Source: Cupriavidus malaysiensis (lineage in GTDB: Bacteria > Pseudomonadota > Gammaproteobacteria > Burkholderiales > Burkholderiaceae). From it: a stretch of DNA of 64,000 nt. The notes beneath the pieces are model-generated. The model made no database searches, was not told the DNA's origin, and saw nothing but the letters and a program-made list of their open reading frames with translations. Below are positions 44,957 to 54,455 of this stretch, piece after piece. The stretch is from positions 3,224,001 through 3,288,000 of the forward strand of contig NZ_CP017755.1 of assembly GCF_001854325.1 (NCBI RefSeq). The letters are read 5' to 3'. Positions within the stretch are counted from its first letter, which is position 1; each line of letters opens with the position of its first letter. A program made the position numbers and the translations under genes.

Positions 44957-45271
44957 GGCGCCGCCGAGCGCGAAGCCGTGCTGAACCGGCTGCGCCTGCA
45001 CGATGCCGAGGCGGTGCGGCGCGCCATGCCGGCGCTGGCCGCCGCGCGCGAGAGCCTGGAGCGGCGTGGCTTCTGCTCCAGCCCGGCCGAATGGCACCCC
45101 GACGTCTACGGCTTCGCCACGCCGCTGTGCGCGCAGGTCGACTCGCAGTGGTTCGTGCTCAATTGCGCGGTGCACCGCAAGCGCGGCCGCTTCGCCACCG
45201 TCGAGGCCCAGGCGGGCGCGCGCCTCGCCGCGCTGGCGCACGGCCTGGAGCGGCTGCTGGGCCTGCGCTGA
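44957..45271 (+). pseudogene. IclR-family regulator C-terminal remnant
   Basis: About 100 residues match the end of the IclR effector domain (ESLERRGFCSSPAEWHPDV, then GFATPLCAQVDSQWFVLNCAV cited in part). The helix-turn-helix half is missing. Homology starts at the same point where the CoA-transferase remnant ends, so a deletion joined two once-separate genes. Confidence 0.65.
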
Positions 45272-45287
45272 ACGCGCCGCCGGTCCC

Positions 45288-46829
45288 TCAATGCAGGCGG
45301 AACACGGCGATGGCGCCGTCGAGCGAACGCGCCTGCTCCTCCAGCGCGGCGGCCGCGGCGGCGGCCTCCTCGACCAGGGCGGCGTTCTGCTGCGTCGCCT
45401 CGTCCATCAGCGTGACCGCCTTGTTGACCTCGTGGATGCCGGTGCTCTGCTCCTTCGAGGCCGCGGCGATCTCGCCCATGATGTCGGTCACGCGGCGGAT
45501 CGAGGCGACGATATCGGCCATCGTGCTGCCGGCGCGCTCGGCCAGCGCGCTGCCCGCTTCCACCTTGGTCTGCGAGGCCTCGATCATGGCCTTGATCTCC
45601 TTGGCGGCGGCGGCGCTGCGCTGAGCCAGGCTGCGCACTTCGCCGGCCACCACGGCGAAGCCGCGGCCCTGCTCCCCCGCGCGCGCCGCTTCCACCGCGG
45701 CATTCAGCGCCAGGATGTTGGTCTGGAAGGCGATGCCGTCGATCACGCCGATGATCTCCGTCACGGTGCGCGAAGCGGTGCTGATCTCGCGCATGGTCCG
45801 CACCACCTCGGACACCACCGTGCCGCCCTGCTGCGCGACTTCGGAGGCGCTGTCGGCGAGCTGGCAGGCCTGGCCTGCGTTGTCGGCGTTCTGCCGCACG
45901 ATCGAGGTCATCTGCTCCATGCTGGCGGCGGTCTGCTGCAGCGAACTGGCCTGCTGCTCGGTGCGCTGCGACAGGTCGGCGTTGCCCGCGGCGATCTGCC
46001 GCGTGGCCGCCGAGATGGCGCCCGAGCCGTGGCGCACGCGCTGCACGGTCTCGGCCAGCGCGCCCTGCATGCGCGCCAGGCCGTCCAGCAGGCGGCCCAT
46101 CTCGTCGCGCCGCTGGTGGCGCACCGGCTGCGCCAGGTCGCCGGCGGCGATGCGGTCGAACTGGGCGACCGCCGCCTCCAGCGGGCCGACGATGGCCCGC
46201 AGCAGCGACCAGGCGCACCACGCGGCGACCGCCAGCGCCATCAGGATGGCGGCCAGCACCACCCAGCGGAAGCGGGCGTAGGCCGACTGGGAATCGTCGA
46301 AGTTGGCCTGCGACAGCTTGAGCTGCAGCTTGCCGAGCGCCTGGCTGGCGTCGTTGGCCGCGCGGAAGGCCTTGGAGACGCTCTTCTCCATCAGGGCATC
46401 GGCGCTGGCGCGGTCGCCGGCGCGCAGGGCGGCGATGATGTCGCGCAGGCTCTTGACGGCCGCCTCGCGCTGCGGCGCGAGCGCCTGGGCCAGGCGGTCC
46501 TCCTCGGCGTCGCGCGGCAGCGCCAGGTAGCGCTTCCAGGCCGCGTCGGAGCGGGTGATCAGCTCCTCGGTGCGGTCGAGCAGCGGCATCGCGTCCGCGT
46601 CGGACGGGTACAGCATCGACTTGTCCAGCGCGGTGCGCGCACGGGTCAGGCTCAGGTCGGACTCGCCCAGCGCCAGCGCGGACGGAAACTGGTTGGTGAA
46701 AGTCTGCTCGTGGGCGCGGTTGGCGTCGCGCAGGCCCAGCAGGCCCGCCGCGCCGACCAGCAGGGCAAGCAGGAACAACGTCGAGACGGACAGCAGCAGT
46801 CGGAGACGGATCGTCAGGCGGGAGGACAT
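45288..46829 (-). CDS. Methyl-accepting chemotaxis protein
   Basis: A 513-residue receptor of the Tar/Tsr class. Two membrane segments (about residues 10-30 and 188-208) flank a four-helix periplasmic sensor. A HAMP domain follows, then a signalling hairpin with [19 protein letters not shown] and [20 protein letters not shown]. The ligand is unknown. Start 46829 follows GAGG-like sequence and the first helix directly. No CheW-binding pentapeptide tail is seen at the C-terminus. Confidence 0.92.
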   Translation of the reverse strand: MSSRLTIRLRLLLSVSTLFLLALLVGAAGLLGLRDANRAHEQTFTNQFPSALALGESDLSLTRARTALDKSMLYPSDADAMPLLDRTEELITRSDAAWKRYLALPRDAEEDRLAQALAPQREAAVKSLRDIIAALRAGDRASADALMEKSVSKAFRAANDASQALGKLQLKLSQANFDDSQSAYARFRWVVLAAILMALAVAAWCAWSLLRAIVGPLEAAVAQFDRIAAGDLAQPVRHQRRDEMGRLLDGLARMQGALAETVQRVRHGSGAISAATRQIAAGNADLSQRTEQQASSLQQTAASMEQMTSIVRQNADNAGQACQLADSASEVAQQGGTVVSEVVRTMREISTASRTVTEIIGVIDGIAFQTNILALNAAVEAARAGEQGRGFAVVAGEVRSLAQRSAAAAKEIKAMIEASQTKVEAGSALAERAGSTMADIVASIRRVTDIMGEIAAASKEQSTGIHEVNKAVTLMDEATQQNAALVEEAAAAAAALEEQARSLDGAIAVFRLH

Positions 46830-46971
46830 GGGGGCGGGGGCGAGTGCATGCAGGCGGTCTCCCGCGCTGCGCCCATCGCAGCACGGCCGCCGGCTATACG
46901 CCCCGGCTATCGGACGGCGCCGGGCGAACTTGAGCGGCGCGCCCCGGGGGTGGCCCGTGGCTGTGGCGCAT

Positions 46972-47007
46972 GCGCCGCACTCGCCGCACTCGCCGCACTC
47001 GCCGCAC
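46972..47007 (+). repeat. 9-bp tandem repeat
   Basis: Four copies of CGCCGCACT lie upstream of the chemotaxis receptor gene. The 46830-47311 gap otherwise holds a chloride-channel remnant and a second short repeat (GGCTACTGGCGGA-type units, about 47264-47322). Confidence 0.85.
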
Positions 47008-47118
47008 CGGAACCAGACCGGCTCGGCGGCCACCTTCCGCCCCATGGCACGCCTGGCTGGCGTGACGGGCGCGGCACGCGGGGCATTCCGCGCCCTGTCT
47101 CAGCGCGCGGCGGCTTCG

Positions 47119-47210
47119 GGCGGCGCCGGCCAGCGGCGTGCCGAACACCGAGGCAAAGCCCGCGCTGATGCCGCCATCAGCAGGATGCGCCCGATCGGCA
47201 GGTTGTGGCC
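47119..47210 (-). pseudogene. Chloride-channel (ClC) fragment with frameshift
   Basis: On the minus strand LPIGRILLM is followed, after a one-base slip, by GISAGFASVFGTPLAGA. Together these match the helix with the FGTPLAG motif of ClC-type chloride channels. Nothing else of the gene remains. Confidence 0.5.
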
Positions 47211-47311
47211 TCCCGCCACGGCGCCACCGGCGCGGGCGGCTTGCGGACTGCCGGCCTGCTGGGCGGCTACTGGCGGAGCGGCTACTGGCGGACCTGCTAC
47301 TGGCGGAGCGG

Positions 47312-47581
47312 CTACTTGCTGACCGAGAACGCGGGCAGTTCCAGGCCCTTGAACAGCGCCGGGCTCGGAGCCGCCTCCGACCTGGCCTGCGCCGAACAGC
47401 TGCGCCGGATCGCCTCCAGTTCGCGCTGGCCGACCTGTCCGCCCCGCTCGACGATGGCCTGGAACAGCCGCGAACCCGCGTCGTCGCAGGCGTGCAGGGC
47501 CTGCAGCGCGGGCCAGACGAAGTTGATGCCGACCAGCGCGGGAAGGCCGATCAGCAGGCAGGGTAAGGCGGACTTGAGCAT
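47312..47581 (-). CDS. Small exported hypothetical protein
   Basis: An 89-residue protein with a signal peptide or membrane anchor (LKSALPCLLIGLPALVGINFVW). The rest is helical with two Cys (HACDDAG, RRSCSAQ). No family is recognised. A TTG four codons upstream is an alternative start. Ribosome-binding signals are weak, so the call is cautious. Confidence 0.5.
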   Translation of the reverse strand: MLKSALPCLLIGLPALVGINFVWPALQALHACDDAGSRLFQAIVERGGQVGQRELEAIRRSCSAQARSEAAPSPALFKGLELPAFSVSK

Positions 47582-47711
47582 GGGGGCGGTCAATGATGCG
47601 TTACAGCAAGGATTAACGGCGCCCGCCGCGCCAACTGAACCCGCCGCCGTCCCCGCCCTCCGTCCCCGCCTCTCCCGGCCGCCGCGCGAGGAGTCCTCCT
47701 GGCGCGCCGCC

Positions 47712-48776
47712 TCAATCCTTCGGCCGGAAGGTGATGGTGAAGCGTGTCGGCAGGCGGCCGTCGTCGGGCAGCGGGAAGGGCGCGGACAGCGCCACCGCGC
47801 GCATCACCGCAGTGTCCCAGCGCGCGTCGCCGCTGGACTGCACCAGCCGGGACTGCAGCAGGCTGCCGTCGCCGCGCAATTCCACCATCACCACGGCGGC
47901 AGGGTTGCCCGCGATCTCGGCGTCGACGCGCACGTTCGGCCGCACGCGCCGCCGCACCGCATCGGCGAAGGCGCGCGCCGACGACGTACCCGTGCCGGCA
48001 GCCGGCATGGGCGCCGCGGCGGCACCGGCGGCCGGCAGCAGGCCATCCAGGTCCTGCAGGCTCGCCTGTCCGGTGGCGGGCGGCGGTGCCTTGGCGGCAG
48101 CGGGCGCAGCCGCCAGCGACGCCACCGATGCCACCGGCGCCTCGGTCTGCGATGGGGCGGCCCGGCCCGCCGTGCCGGCGCCGGCACCTTCGAGCCGGCT
48201 GCCCTGGCCAAGGGCGATCTCGCGGCAGCCCGGCAGCATGTGGTCGCGGATCAGGCCGTTGGTCAGGTCCACCGCGAACACGGCGCCGCGCTCGGCCAGC
48301 GGGATCACGGTGCCGCCGCGCCCGAAGTCGAAGCTGCCGCGCCAGACCGGCCGATGCCCTTGCATGGCGCCCAGCGTGGCGAGATAGTGGATCGAAATGC
48401 GGTTGCCGCCGCCCATCATGACCACGCCGCCGCCATGGGCGATGGTCAGCAGCGTATCGGCGCGGAAATCGGCGGCGCGCTGGACCGGCGTGCGCTGGTC
48501 CAGTTCCAGCCCCGACAGTTCGACGAAACCGGCGGTATTGCCGCAGGCGCCGACGATCTCCTGGAACTTCTGCTGGAAGGCCTGCGAGAACTCGCTGCCC
48601 CAGCCCATGCCCGCGCCGGTGGCGACATAGATGCGGCCGGGCCGGGCGACATAGTCCGAGGCATGGTTGGTCTGCACCACGGTGGCAGGCGCGCAGCCGG
48701 CCAGCAGCACGGCGGCGAGCAGGGAGAGCGCCGCGGGCAGGCGCGGCACGGAGCATGGCGGGATCGGCAGCAGCAT
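47712..48776 (-). CDS. Lipoprotein with TonB/TolA-like C-terminal domain
   Basis: A 354-residue lipoprotein. The signal peptide ends in a lipobox (AAVLLAGC). The middle has a region of unknown fold (YVATGAGMGWGSEFSQAF, GGGVVMMGGGN). After an Ala/Pro-rich linker (about residues 205-270), the last 85 residues match a TonB C-terminal domain (VRPNVRVDAEIAGNPAAVVMVEL cited in part, FPLPDDGRLP). Such domains link the envelope to inner-membrane energy systems. The start was chosen for the signal peptide; longer starts have none. Confidence 0.72.
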   Translation of the reverse strand: MLLPIPPCSVPRLPAALSLLAAVLLAGCAPATVVQTNHASDYVARPGRIYVATGAGMGWGSEFSQAFQQKFQEIVGACGNTAGFVELSGLELDQRTPVQRAADFRADTLLTIAHGGGVVMMGGGNRISIHYLATLGAMQGHRPVWRGSFDFGRGGTVIPLAERGAVFAVDLTNGLIRDHMLPGCREIALGQGSRLEGAGAGTAGRAAPSQTEAPVASVASLAAAPAAAKAPPPATGQASLQDLDGLLPAAGAAAAPMPAAGTGTSSARAFADAVRRRVRPNVRVDAEIAGNPAAVVMVELRGDGSLLQSRLVQSSGDARWDTAVMRAVALSAPFPLPDDGRLPTRFTITFRPKD

Positions 48777-48891
48777 CGGCGGGCAGGGAGCGTGACGGAT
48801 GGGCCCGATTCTACGGGAGCGCGGGGGCGGCATGGCGCGGTTCTGCCGAGCCCGCCCCGCCCCGCCCTGCCGGGGGCGGCGCGCATCGGGC

Positions 48892-49602
48892 TCAGCGCAG
48901 CGCCGGCCGCGCCGCCAGGCCTCCTCCCTCGACACCGCGCGGCCATGGCTGCGCCAGCGGGAGGCGCAGCCGCGGCGCGCCCGCCAGCGACCGCGCCGCG
49001 TGCATGGCGATGCCGAAGCGGTCGTAGAAGGCCGACGCCAAGTCGCCCTGCGGCGGCCAGCCGGCCGCCCGCTTCACCTGGGCCGCGGCATGGCCTGCCA
49101 GGGTTTCGAACAGGGCACGCATCAGCCGCTGGGTGCGGCACAGCTCGGTCAGCGCCGTGCCTTCCGAGAACAGCATGCGGCGCAGCTGCGGCGGCGGGAT
49201 ATCGAGCAGCCTGGCGATGTCGCTCGCATTCCACGCGTGCTGCGGCTGCAGGAAGATGCGGCGCGAGAGTTGCCGGTGCAACGCGCCGTCGACCGCGGGC
49301 GGACGCGCCACATGCAGGGCCAGCGCACACGACGAAGGCTGCTCGCTGCTGCCATCAAGGCCGAGCTCGACCGGCTCGAAGGCATCGAGCAGGACCTGCT
49401 GCCCGGGCGCCAGCGCGCGCTCGAAGCCGCGCCGCCGGAGGATCACGCGGCCCTGCAGGGCGGCCACCGAGAGCGGGAATGCCGGCAGGAGATGGCGCAG
49501 GCTGAGGTGCTGGCAGGCGTGCAGATGGGCGTGCATGGGATGTGGGGGCAGACGGTTCCGGCCGCCATCATCGCCGCCGGCCGCCGTGGCCGCTATCTGC
49601 AT
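48892..49602 (-). CDS. AraC-family transcription regulator
   Basis: A 236-residue protein. A sensor-like N-terminal half is followed by an AraC helix-turn-helix (WNASDIARLLDIPPPQLRR, TELCRTQRLMRALFETL). The C-terminal part is shorter and less conserved than in typical AraC proteins. The first 22 residues may not be used; an internal Met at MHAHLHACQHLSL is possible. Its target is unknown. Confidence 0.7.
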   Translation of the reverse strand: MQIAATAAGGDDGGRNRLPPHPMHAHLHACQHLSLRHLLPAFPLSVAALQGRVILRRRGFERALAPGQQVLLDAFEPVELGLDGSSEQPSSCALALHVARPPAVDGALHRQLSRRIFLQPQHAWNASDIARLLDIPPPQLRRMLFSEGTALTELCRTQRLMRALFETLAGHAAAQVKRAAGWPPQGDLASAFYDRFGIAMHAARSLAGAPRLRLPLAQPWPRGVEGGGLAARPALR

Positions 49603-49830
49603 TTCCCGAAGCTAACGTTCGGCCGGCCGTAACGCCCGCGCCGCTGCCGCCCTTCCCGCCGCCGCGCCTGCCACGGGGCGGCCCGATTCACTATAATCGC
49701 GGGACTGTCCGCCTGTCCCATCGCACCGCCGCCACCCCGCTGCGGCATGCCCTGGGCCCCATAACGATTCGAGCGATGCGCGCGATCCCCGCGATCCACC
49801 CGCTCCGAGACACCGCCGCCCGCAGCAGTC

Positions 49831-50733
49831 ATGCGCTTCGACCTGGTCGACCTGAAACTCTTCACGCATATCGCCGAGGCCAACAGCCTGACGCGGGGCG
49901 CGGAGCGCTCGCACCTCTCGCTCGCGGCGGCCAGCACCCGCATCAAGAACCTCGAGGAACACGTCGGCGTCAAGCTGCTCAGCCGCAGCAACCAGGGCGT
50001 GAAGGTCACCGGCGCCGGCGAGACCCTGCTGGCCCACGCGCGCCGCGTGATCCGCCAGCTCGAGCAGCTGAGCGGCGACCTGCAGGAATACGCCTCCGGC
50101 GTGAAGGGCCACGTGCGCGTGCTGGCCAATACCACCGCGATGAGCGAGTACCTGCCCGCGGTGCTGCGCACCTATCTGGTCAACCACCCGGACGTGACCA
50201 TCGAGATGCAGGAGCGCCTGAGCCCGGACATCGTGCGCGCGGTGCAGGAGGGCATGGTCGACATCGGCATCGTCGCCGGCAATGTGCGCACCGAAGGCCT
50301 CGAGGTGATGCCGTACCGGCACGACCGCCTGGTGCTCGCCACCGCGCTGAGCCATCCGCTGGCGCAGCGCCGGCACGTCGGCTTCATCGACACGCTCGAC
50401 TACGACTTCATCGGCCTGCCGGAGGCCAGCGCGATCCACAACTTCCTCAAGCGCGCCGCCGGCGACCTGCAGCGCGCGCTGCGCTGGCGCGTGCAGGTCA
50501 GCAACTTCGAGACCGCCTGCCGCATGATCGAAGCCAACGTCGGCATCGGCGTGCTGCCCGAGAGCACGGCCAGCCGCCACGCGCGCACCATGGCGCTGCA
50601 GATCGTGCGGCTGGAGGACGAATGGGCGGAACGCAAGCTGCAGATCTGCGTGGCCGATCTCGCCGCGCTGCCGGTCTTCGCGCGCAAGCTGGTGGACCTG
50701 CTGGTCGAGGACGGCCTAGGGCGCCAGGACTGA
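49831..50733 (+). CDS. LysR-family transcription regulator
   Basis: A 300-residue regulator. The N-terminal winged helix (LKLFTHIAEANSLTRGAERSHLSLAAASTRI, cited in part) precedes a periplasmic-binding-like effector domain (VRVLANTTAMSEYLPAVL, VDIGIVAGNV). It is the nearest regulator to the acyl-CoA catabolic cluster and may control it. A composite repeat separates it from the CoA ligase. Confidence 0.92.
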   Translation: MRFDLVDLKLFTHIAEANSLTRGAERSHLSLAAASTRIKNLEEHVGVKLLSRSNQGVKVTGAGETLLAHARRVIRQLEQLSGDLQEYASGVKGHVRVLANTTAMSEYLPAVLRTYLVNHPDVTIEMQERLSPDIVRAVQEGMVDIGIVAGNVRTEGLEVMPYRHDRLVLATALSHPLAQRRHVGFIDTLDYDFIGLPEASAIHNFLKRAAGDLQRALRWRVQVSNFETACRMIEANVGIGVLPESTASRHARTMALQIVRLEDEWAERKLQICVADLAALPVFARKLVDLLVEDGLGRQD

Positions 50734-50739
50734 GCGGGG

Positions 50740-51115
50740 AAGACAGCCAACACCGCCGGCCAAGCATAGTGTCCTGGCTCCCTCTCCCCGCACGGAGAGG
50801 GCGGGGGTGAGGGGTGGTCTAGCAAGGCGCCAAGCCCAGCGAAGCCAACGGTGTGATCCAGCGCGCGAGCACAGAGACGAAGCCAACGGTGTGATCCAGC
50901 ACGCAAGCACGGAAACAAAGCCGATGGTGTGATCCCACTCGCCACGGCCTGCCAGCGCCTGCCCTCACCCCCGGCCCCTCTCCCGCAGGCGGGAGAGGGG
51001 AGCGAACCGGCGCGATGCGAAACCCAACGCGCTTGCCGAAGCCGACGAGATGCACCAACACCGAGCGCCAAGCACACGGTCTTGGCGCCCTCTCCCGCAG
51101 GCGGGAGAGGGGGGC
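50740..51115. repeat. Composite intergenic repeat, copy 2
   Basis: Three units of a 41-bp repeat (core GAAGCCAACGGTGTGATCC, last copy degenerate), two hairpins of CTCTCCCGC-AG-GCGGGAGAG type (50976-50998 and 51089-51110), and a flanking CACCAACACCGAGCGCCAAG. The modules match copy 1 at 41700-41970 in inverted order. The 418-bp gap 50734-51151 is filled by this element. Confidence 0.78.
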
Positions 51116-51151
51116 AGACCAGCGGGGAGCCAACCGGCGCACCGCCGGCGG

Positions 51152-52720
51152 CTAGCGCGGCTCCGCCAGCATGCCGCGCAGCTGGAGCTTGAGCAGCTTG
51201 CCGCTCGCGGTGCGGGGAATGGTGGCGACGCGCAGGATGCGCTGCGGCCGCTTGTAGGGCGAGAGGCGTTCCTTCAGGTAGGCCTGCACCGCCGGCACGT
51301 CGAACGCTTGTCCTTCTGCCACCTCGACGAAGGCGACCACTTCCTCGTCGCCGTCCTGCCCCGGCATGCCGACCACCGCGGAGACACGGATCGACGGATG
51401 CGCATTGAGCACCGACTCGACCTCGATCGGATAGACGTTGAAGCCCGAGCGGATGATCAGGTCCTTGGTGCGGCCGACGATGAAGAGCGCGCCGTCCTCG
51501 TCGAGCCGGCCGATGTCGCCGGTGTTGAGCCAGCCGTCGGGACGCAGCGCGGCGGCGGTGAGTTCCGGCGCGTGGTAGTAGCCGCGCATCACGCCCGGCC
51601 CCCTGACCCACAGCTCGCCCGGCGTGCCGGCCGGCACCGGCTGACCGTCGGCGCCGACCACGCGCAGCTCCGCGCCCTCGACGATCTGGCCCGCCGAGCA
51701 GTCGGCGCGCGGCTGCTCCATGCGCGTGACGAACAGGGAGCCGGCGTACTCGGTCATGCCGTAGCCGTGGTGCAGCGGCAGGCCGAACAGGGCCTCCACC
51801 TCGCGCTTCAGCGTCAGGTCCAGCGGGCCGCCGCCGGTGTAGAGGTAGCGCAGCCGGCCCCACGGCTGCGCGCCGGGGCCTTGCGCGCCTGGGCCTTGCG
51901 CGCGTAAGTGGGCCAGGATGCGGCTGAACAGGGTCGGCACGCCCTGCAGGATGGAGATCTCGCCCGCGCGCAGCGCCGCCACCACGTCGGCGGCGCTGAA
52001 GCGGGCGCACAGGTACAGGCTGGCGCCGGCCTGGAAGGTGGACAGCAGCACCGTCGCCAGCCCGAACACATGCGACATCGGCATCAGCGCATAGGCGCAG
52101 TCGTGCGGCCGCAGCCGGCGCGACGCCACCGTGACGCGGGCATAGTGCAGCAGGCCGCGGTGGGTGACCATCACCCCTTTCGGCTGCCCGGTGGTGCCGG
52201 AGGTATAGAGCAGCGCGGCGACCTCGCGCGCGACCGCTTCGGGCTCGCGCGGACTGGCCGTGTCGAGCGCGCCCGCCATCAGCGGGCCGAGGCCGGGCAG
52301 CACGCTCTCCAGCGCGCGATAGCGCACGCCATGGCGCAGCGCGTCCGGCGACGCGCCATGGGTGAACAGCGCCAGGCGCGGCCGGCAGTGCGCATGGATC
52401 TCATCGACCTCGCGCTCCGACAGGCGCGCATTGACCACCACCGGCCAGGCGCCGAGCTCCGACAGCGCGAACAGCAGCGTGATCACCGCCAGGCAGTTCT
52501 CGGCGACGACCAGCACGCGATCGCCGGTGGCCACGCCCTGGTCCTGCAGGTAGGCGCGCGCCGCTTCCACGTTCGCCCACAGCTGCGCATAGGACACCGT
52601 GCGGCCGTCTTCGACCACGGCCGTATCGTCGGGGGCCAGCCCGGCGCGCTGGCGCGGGATATCGCTGATCCGCTGCGCGGTGGTGGGGGGCGGGGACATC
52701 TCGCTGGGGTTCCTGGGCAA
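51152..52720 (-). CDS. Acyl-CoA ligase (AMP-forming)
   Basis: A 522-residue adenylate-forming enzyme. Motifs are the P-loop YTSGTTGQPKGVM, HGYGMTEYAGS, the hinge TGDIGRLDEDG and the catalytic Lys in RTASGKLLKL near the end. It makes acyl-CoA from a free acid and probably feeds the downstream beta-oxidation genes. The acid is unknown. It lies 139 bp after the acyl-CoA dehydrogenase on the same strand. Confidence 0.9.
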   Translation of the reverse strand: MPRNPSEMSPPPTTAQRISDIPRQRAGLAPDDTAVVEDGRTVSYAQLWANVEAARAYLQDQGVATGDRVLVVAENCLAVITLLFALSELGAWPVVVNARLSEREVDEIHAHCRPRLALFTHGASPDALRHGVRYRALESVLPGLGPLMAGALDTASPREPEAVAREVAALLYTSGTTGQPKGVMVTHRGLLHYARVTVASRRLRPHDCAYALMPMSHVFGLATVLLSTFQAGASLYLCARFSAADVVAALRAGEISILQGVPTLFSRILAHLRAQGPGAQGPGAQPWGRLRYLYTGGGPLDLTLKREVEALFGLPLHHGYGMTEYAGSLFVTRMEQPRADCSAGQIVEGAELRVVGADGQPVPAGTPGELWVRGPGVMRGYYHAPELTAAALRPDGWLNTGDIGRLDEDGALFIVGRTKDLIIRSGFNVYPIEVESVLNAHPSIRVSAVVGMPGQDGDEEVVAFVEVAEGQAFDVPAVQAYLKERLSPYKRPQRILRVATIPRTASGKLLKLQLRGMLAEPR

Positions 52721-52859
52721 GGCGGTCGATCGGCGGGCGGGGCCCGGCGGGCCCCGATGGGTGCCAGTGTAGGGTCGCCCGGGACGGGGTGCAATCGCCG
52801 GGCGCGACGTGCCCGGCGCGGGGCGGCCCGCCCCCGCCCGGGGGAGGGCCGGCCGGGGC

Positions 52860-54026
52860 TCAGAACGAGCGCGGCAGGCCGAGGATGTGCTCGGCCACGT
52901 AGGAATAGATCAGGTTGGTCGAGATCGGCGCCACCTGGTACAGGCGCGTCTCGCGGAACTTGCGCTCCACGTCGTACTCGCAGGCGAAGCCGAAACCGCC
53001 ATGGAACTGCAGGCAGGCGTTGCCGGCCTCCCAGCTCGCCTTGGCCGCCAGGTACTTGGCCATGTTCGCCTGGGCGCCCATCGGCTGGTGTGCGTCGAAC
53101 AGCTCGCAGGCCTTCCAGCGCATCAGGTTGGCGGCCTCCAGCTCGATGAAGGTCTCGGCGATGGGGAACTGCACGCCCTGGTTCTGGCCGATGGGGCGGC
53201 CGAACACCTGGCGCTCCTTCACGTACTGGGTGACGCGGTCCATGAACCAGTAGCCGTCGCCGATGCACTCGGCGGCGATCAGGGTGCGCTCGGCATTGAG
53301 GCCGTCGAGGATGTACTTGAAGCCCTTGCCCTCCTCGCCGATCAGGTTCTCCTCGGGAATCTCCAGGTCCTCGAAGAACAGTTCGTTGGTCTCGTGGTTG
53401 ACCATGTTCGGGATCGGACGCACGATCATGCCCTTCTTCTGCGCCTCGTGCAGGTCCACCATGAAGATGGACATGCCCTCGCTCTTCTTCTTGACCTCGG
53501 CCAGCGGCGTGGTGCGCGCCAGCAGGATCATCCAGTCGCTGTGCTGCACGCGGCTGATCCATACCTTCTGGCCGTTGACGACGTAGCGCCCGTCCTTCTT
53601 CTCGGCCTTGGTCTTGATCTTGGTGGTGTCGGTGCCGGTGGTCGGTTCGGTCACGCCCATGGACTGCAGGCGCCACTCGCCGGAAGCGATCTTGGGCAGG
53701 TACTTCTGCTTCTGCGCTTCGGAGCCGTGGCGCAGCAGCGTGCCCATGTTGTACATCTGGCCGTGGCAGGCGCCGGAGTTGCCGCCGCAGCGGTTGATCT
53801 CCTCCATGATGACCGAGGCCTCGGTCAGCCCCAGGCCGGAGCCGCCGTACTCCTGCGGGATCAGCGCGGCCAGCCAGCCGGCCTTGGTGAGCGCGTTGAC
53901 GAAGGCCTCGGGATAGGCACGCTGCTCGTCCACCTTGCGGAAGTACTCGTCCGGGAACTCGGCGCACAGCGCGCGCACCGCGTCGCGAATTTCCTGGTAG
54001 TTGTTGGATTGGGTCTGCTCGATCAT
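52860..54026 (-). CDS. Acyl-CoA dehydrogenase
   Basis: A 388-residue flavoenzyme of the ACAD family. Signatures are MGVTEPTTGTDTTKI, the FAD-site GQNQGVQFPIAETF, and the helical C-terminus QFHGGFGFACEYDVERKFRETRLYQ (cited in part). It introduces the first double bond into an acyl-CoA. Expressed from the minus strand, divergent from the SDR gene across a 429-bp gap (54027-54455) that holds GC-rich short repeats and no clear operator. Confidence 0.92.
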   Translation of the reverse strand: MIEQTQSNNYQEIRDAVRALCAEFPDEYFRKVDEQRAYPEAFVNALTKAGWLAALIPQEYGGSGLGLTEASVIMEEINRCGGNSGACHGQMYNMGTLLRHGSEAQKQKYLPKIASGEWRLQSMGVTEPTTGTDTTKIKTKAEKKDGRYVVNGQKVWISRVQHSDWMILLARTTPLAEVKKKSEGMSIFMVDLHEAQKKGMIVRPIPNMVNHETNELFFEDLEIPEENLIGEEGKGFKYILDGLNAERTLIAAECIGDGYWFMDRVTQYVKERQVFGRPIGQNQGVQFPIAETFIELEAANLMRWKACELFDAHQPMGAQANMAKYLAAKASWEAGNACLQFHGGFGFACEYDVERKFRETRLYQVAPISTNLIYSYVAEHILGLPRSF

Positions 54027-54455
54027 GGAAACGTTCGGCGTGTTGGCTGTTCAGGGCCCCCGGGCTTGCCGCGCAAGCGCCGGCGGTGCGGCGGCGCGGG
54101 CCGGCACGGCGGCGGCGGGCCGCTGCCCGCGCACGCCGGACCCGGTCCACGCCCGTGTCTGGTACGTCAGGTCCGCATGGTCGGGCCAGTCGGCCGCCGG
54201 CGCAATCAGCGTTTGCGGAAGCGCGTCTTCGCGTGTGCTTAAGTCCTGCCCGGATCGCGCCGGGATCGCGCCGGGATCGTGCCCCCCGCGGCGCCGCGCC
54301 AGGCCGCTCCGCCGCCGCCTTGCACTTCACTTCCACCCCACGGTCGCGCCCCACTTTCACCATTGCCGAAGGCGGCCATTGGCATTGTCGAATAGCGCAA
54401 AACGCCGTTTGGCGAGATCCTGCCGGCAATTTCCGTACACAAGAGAGGGACCGAC

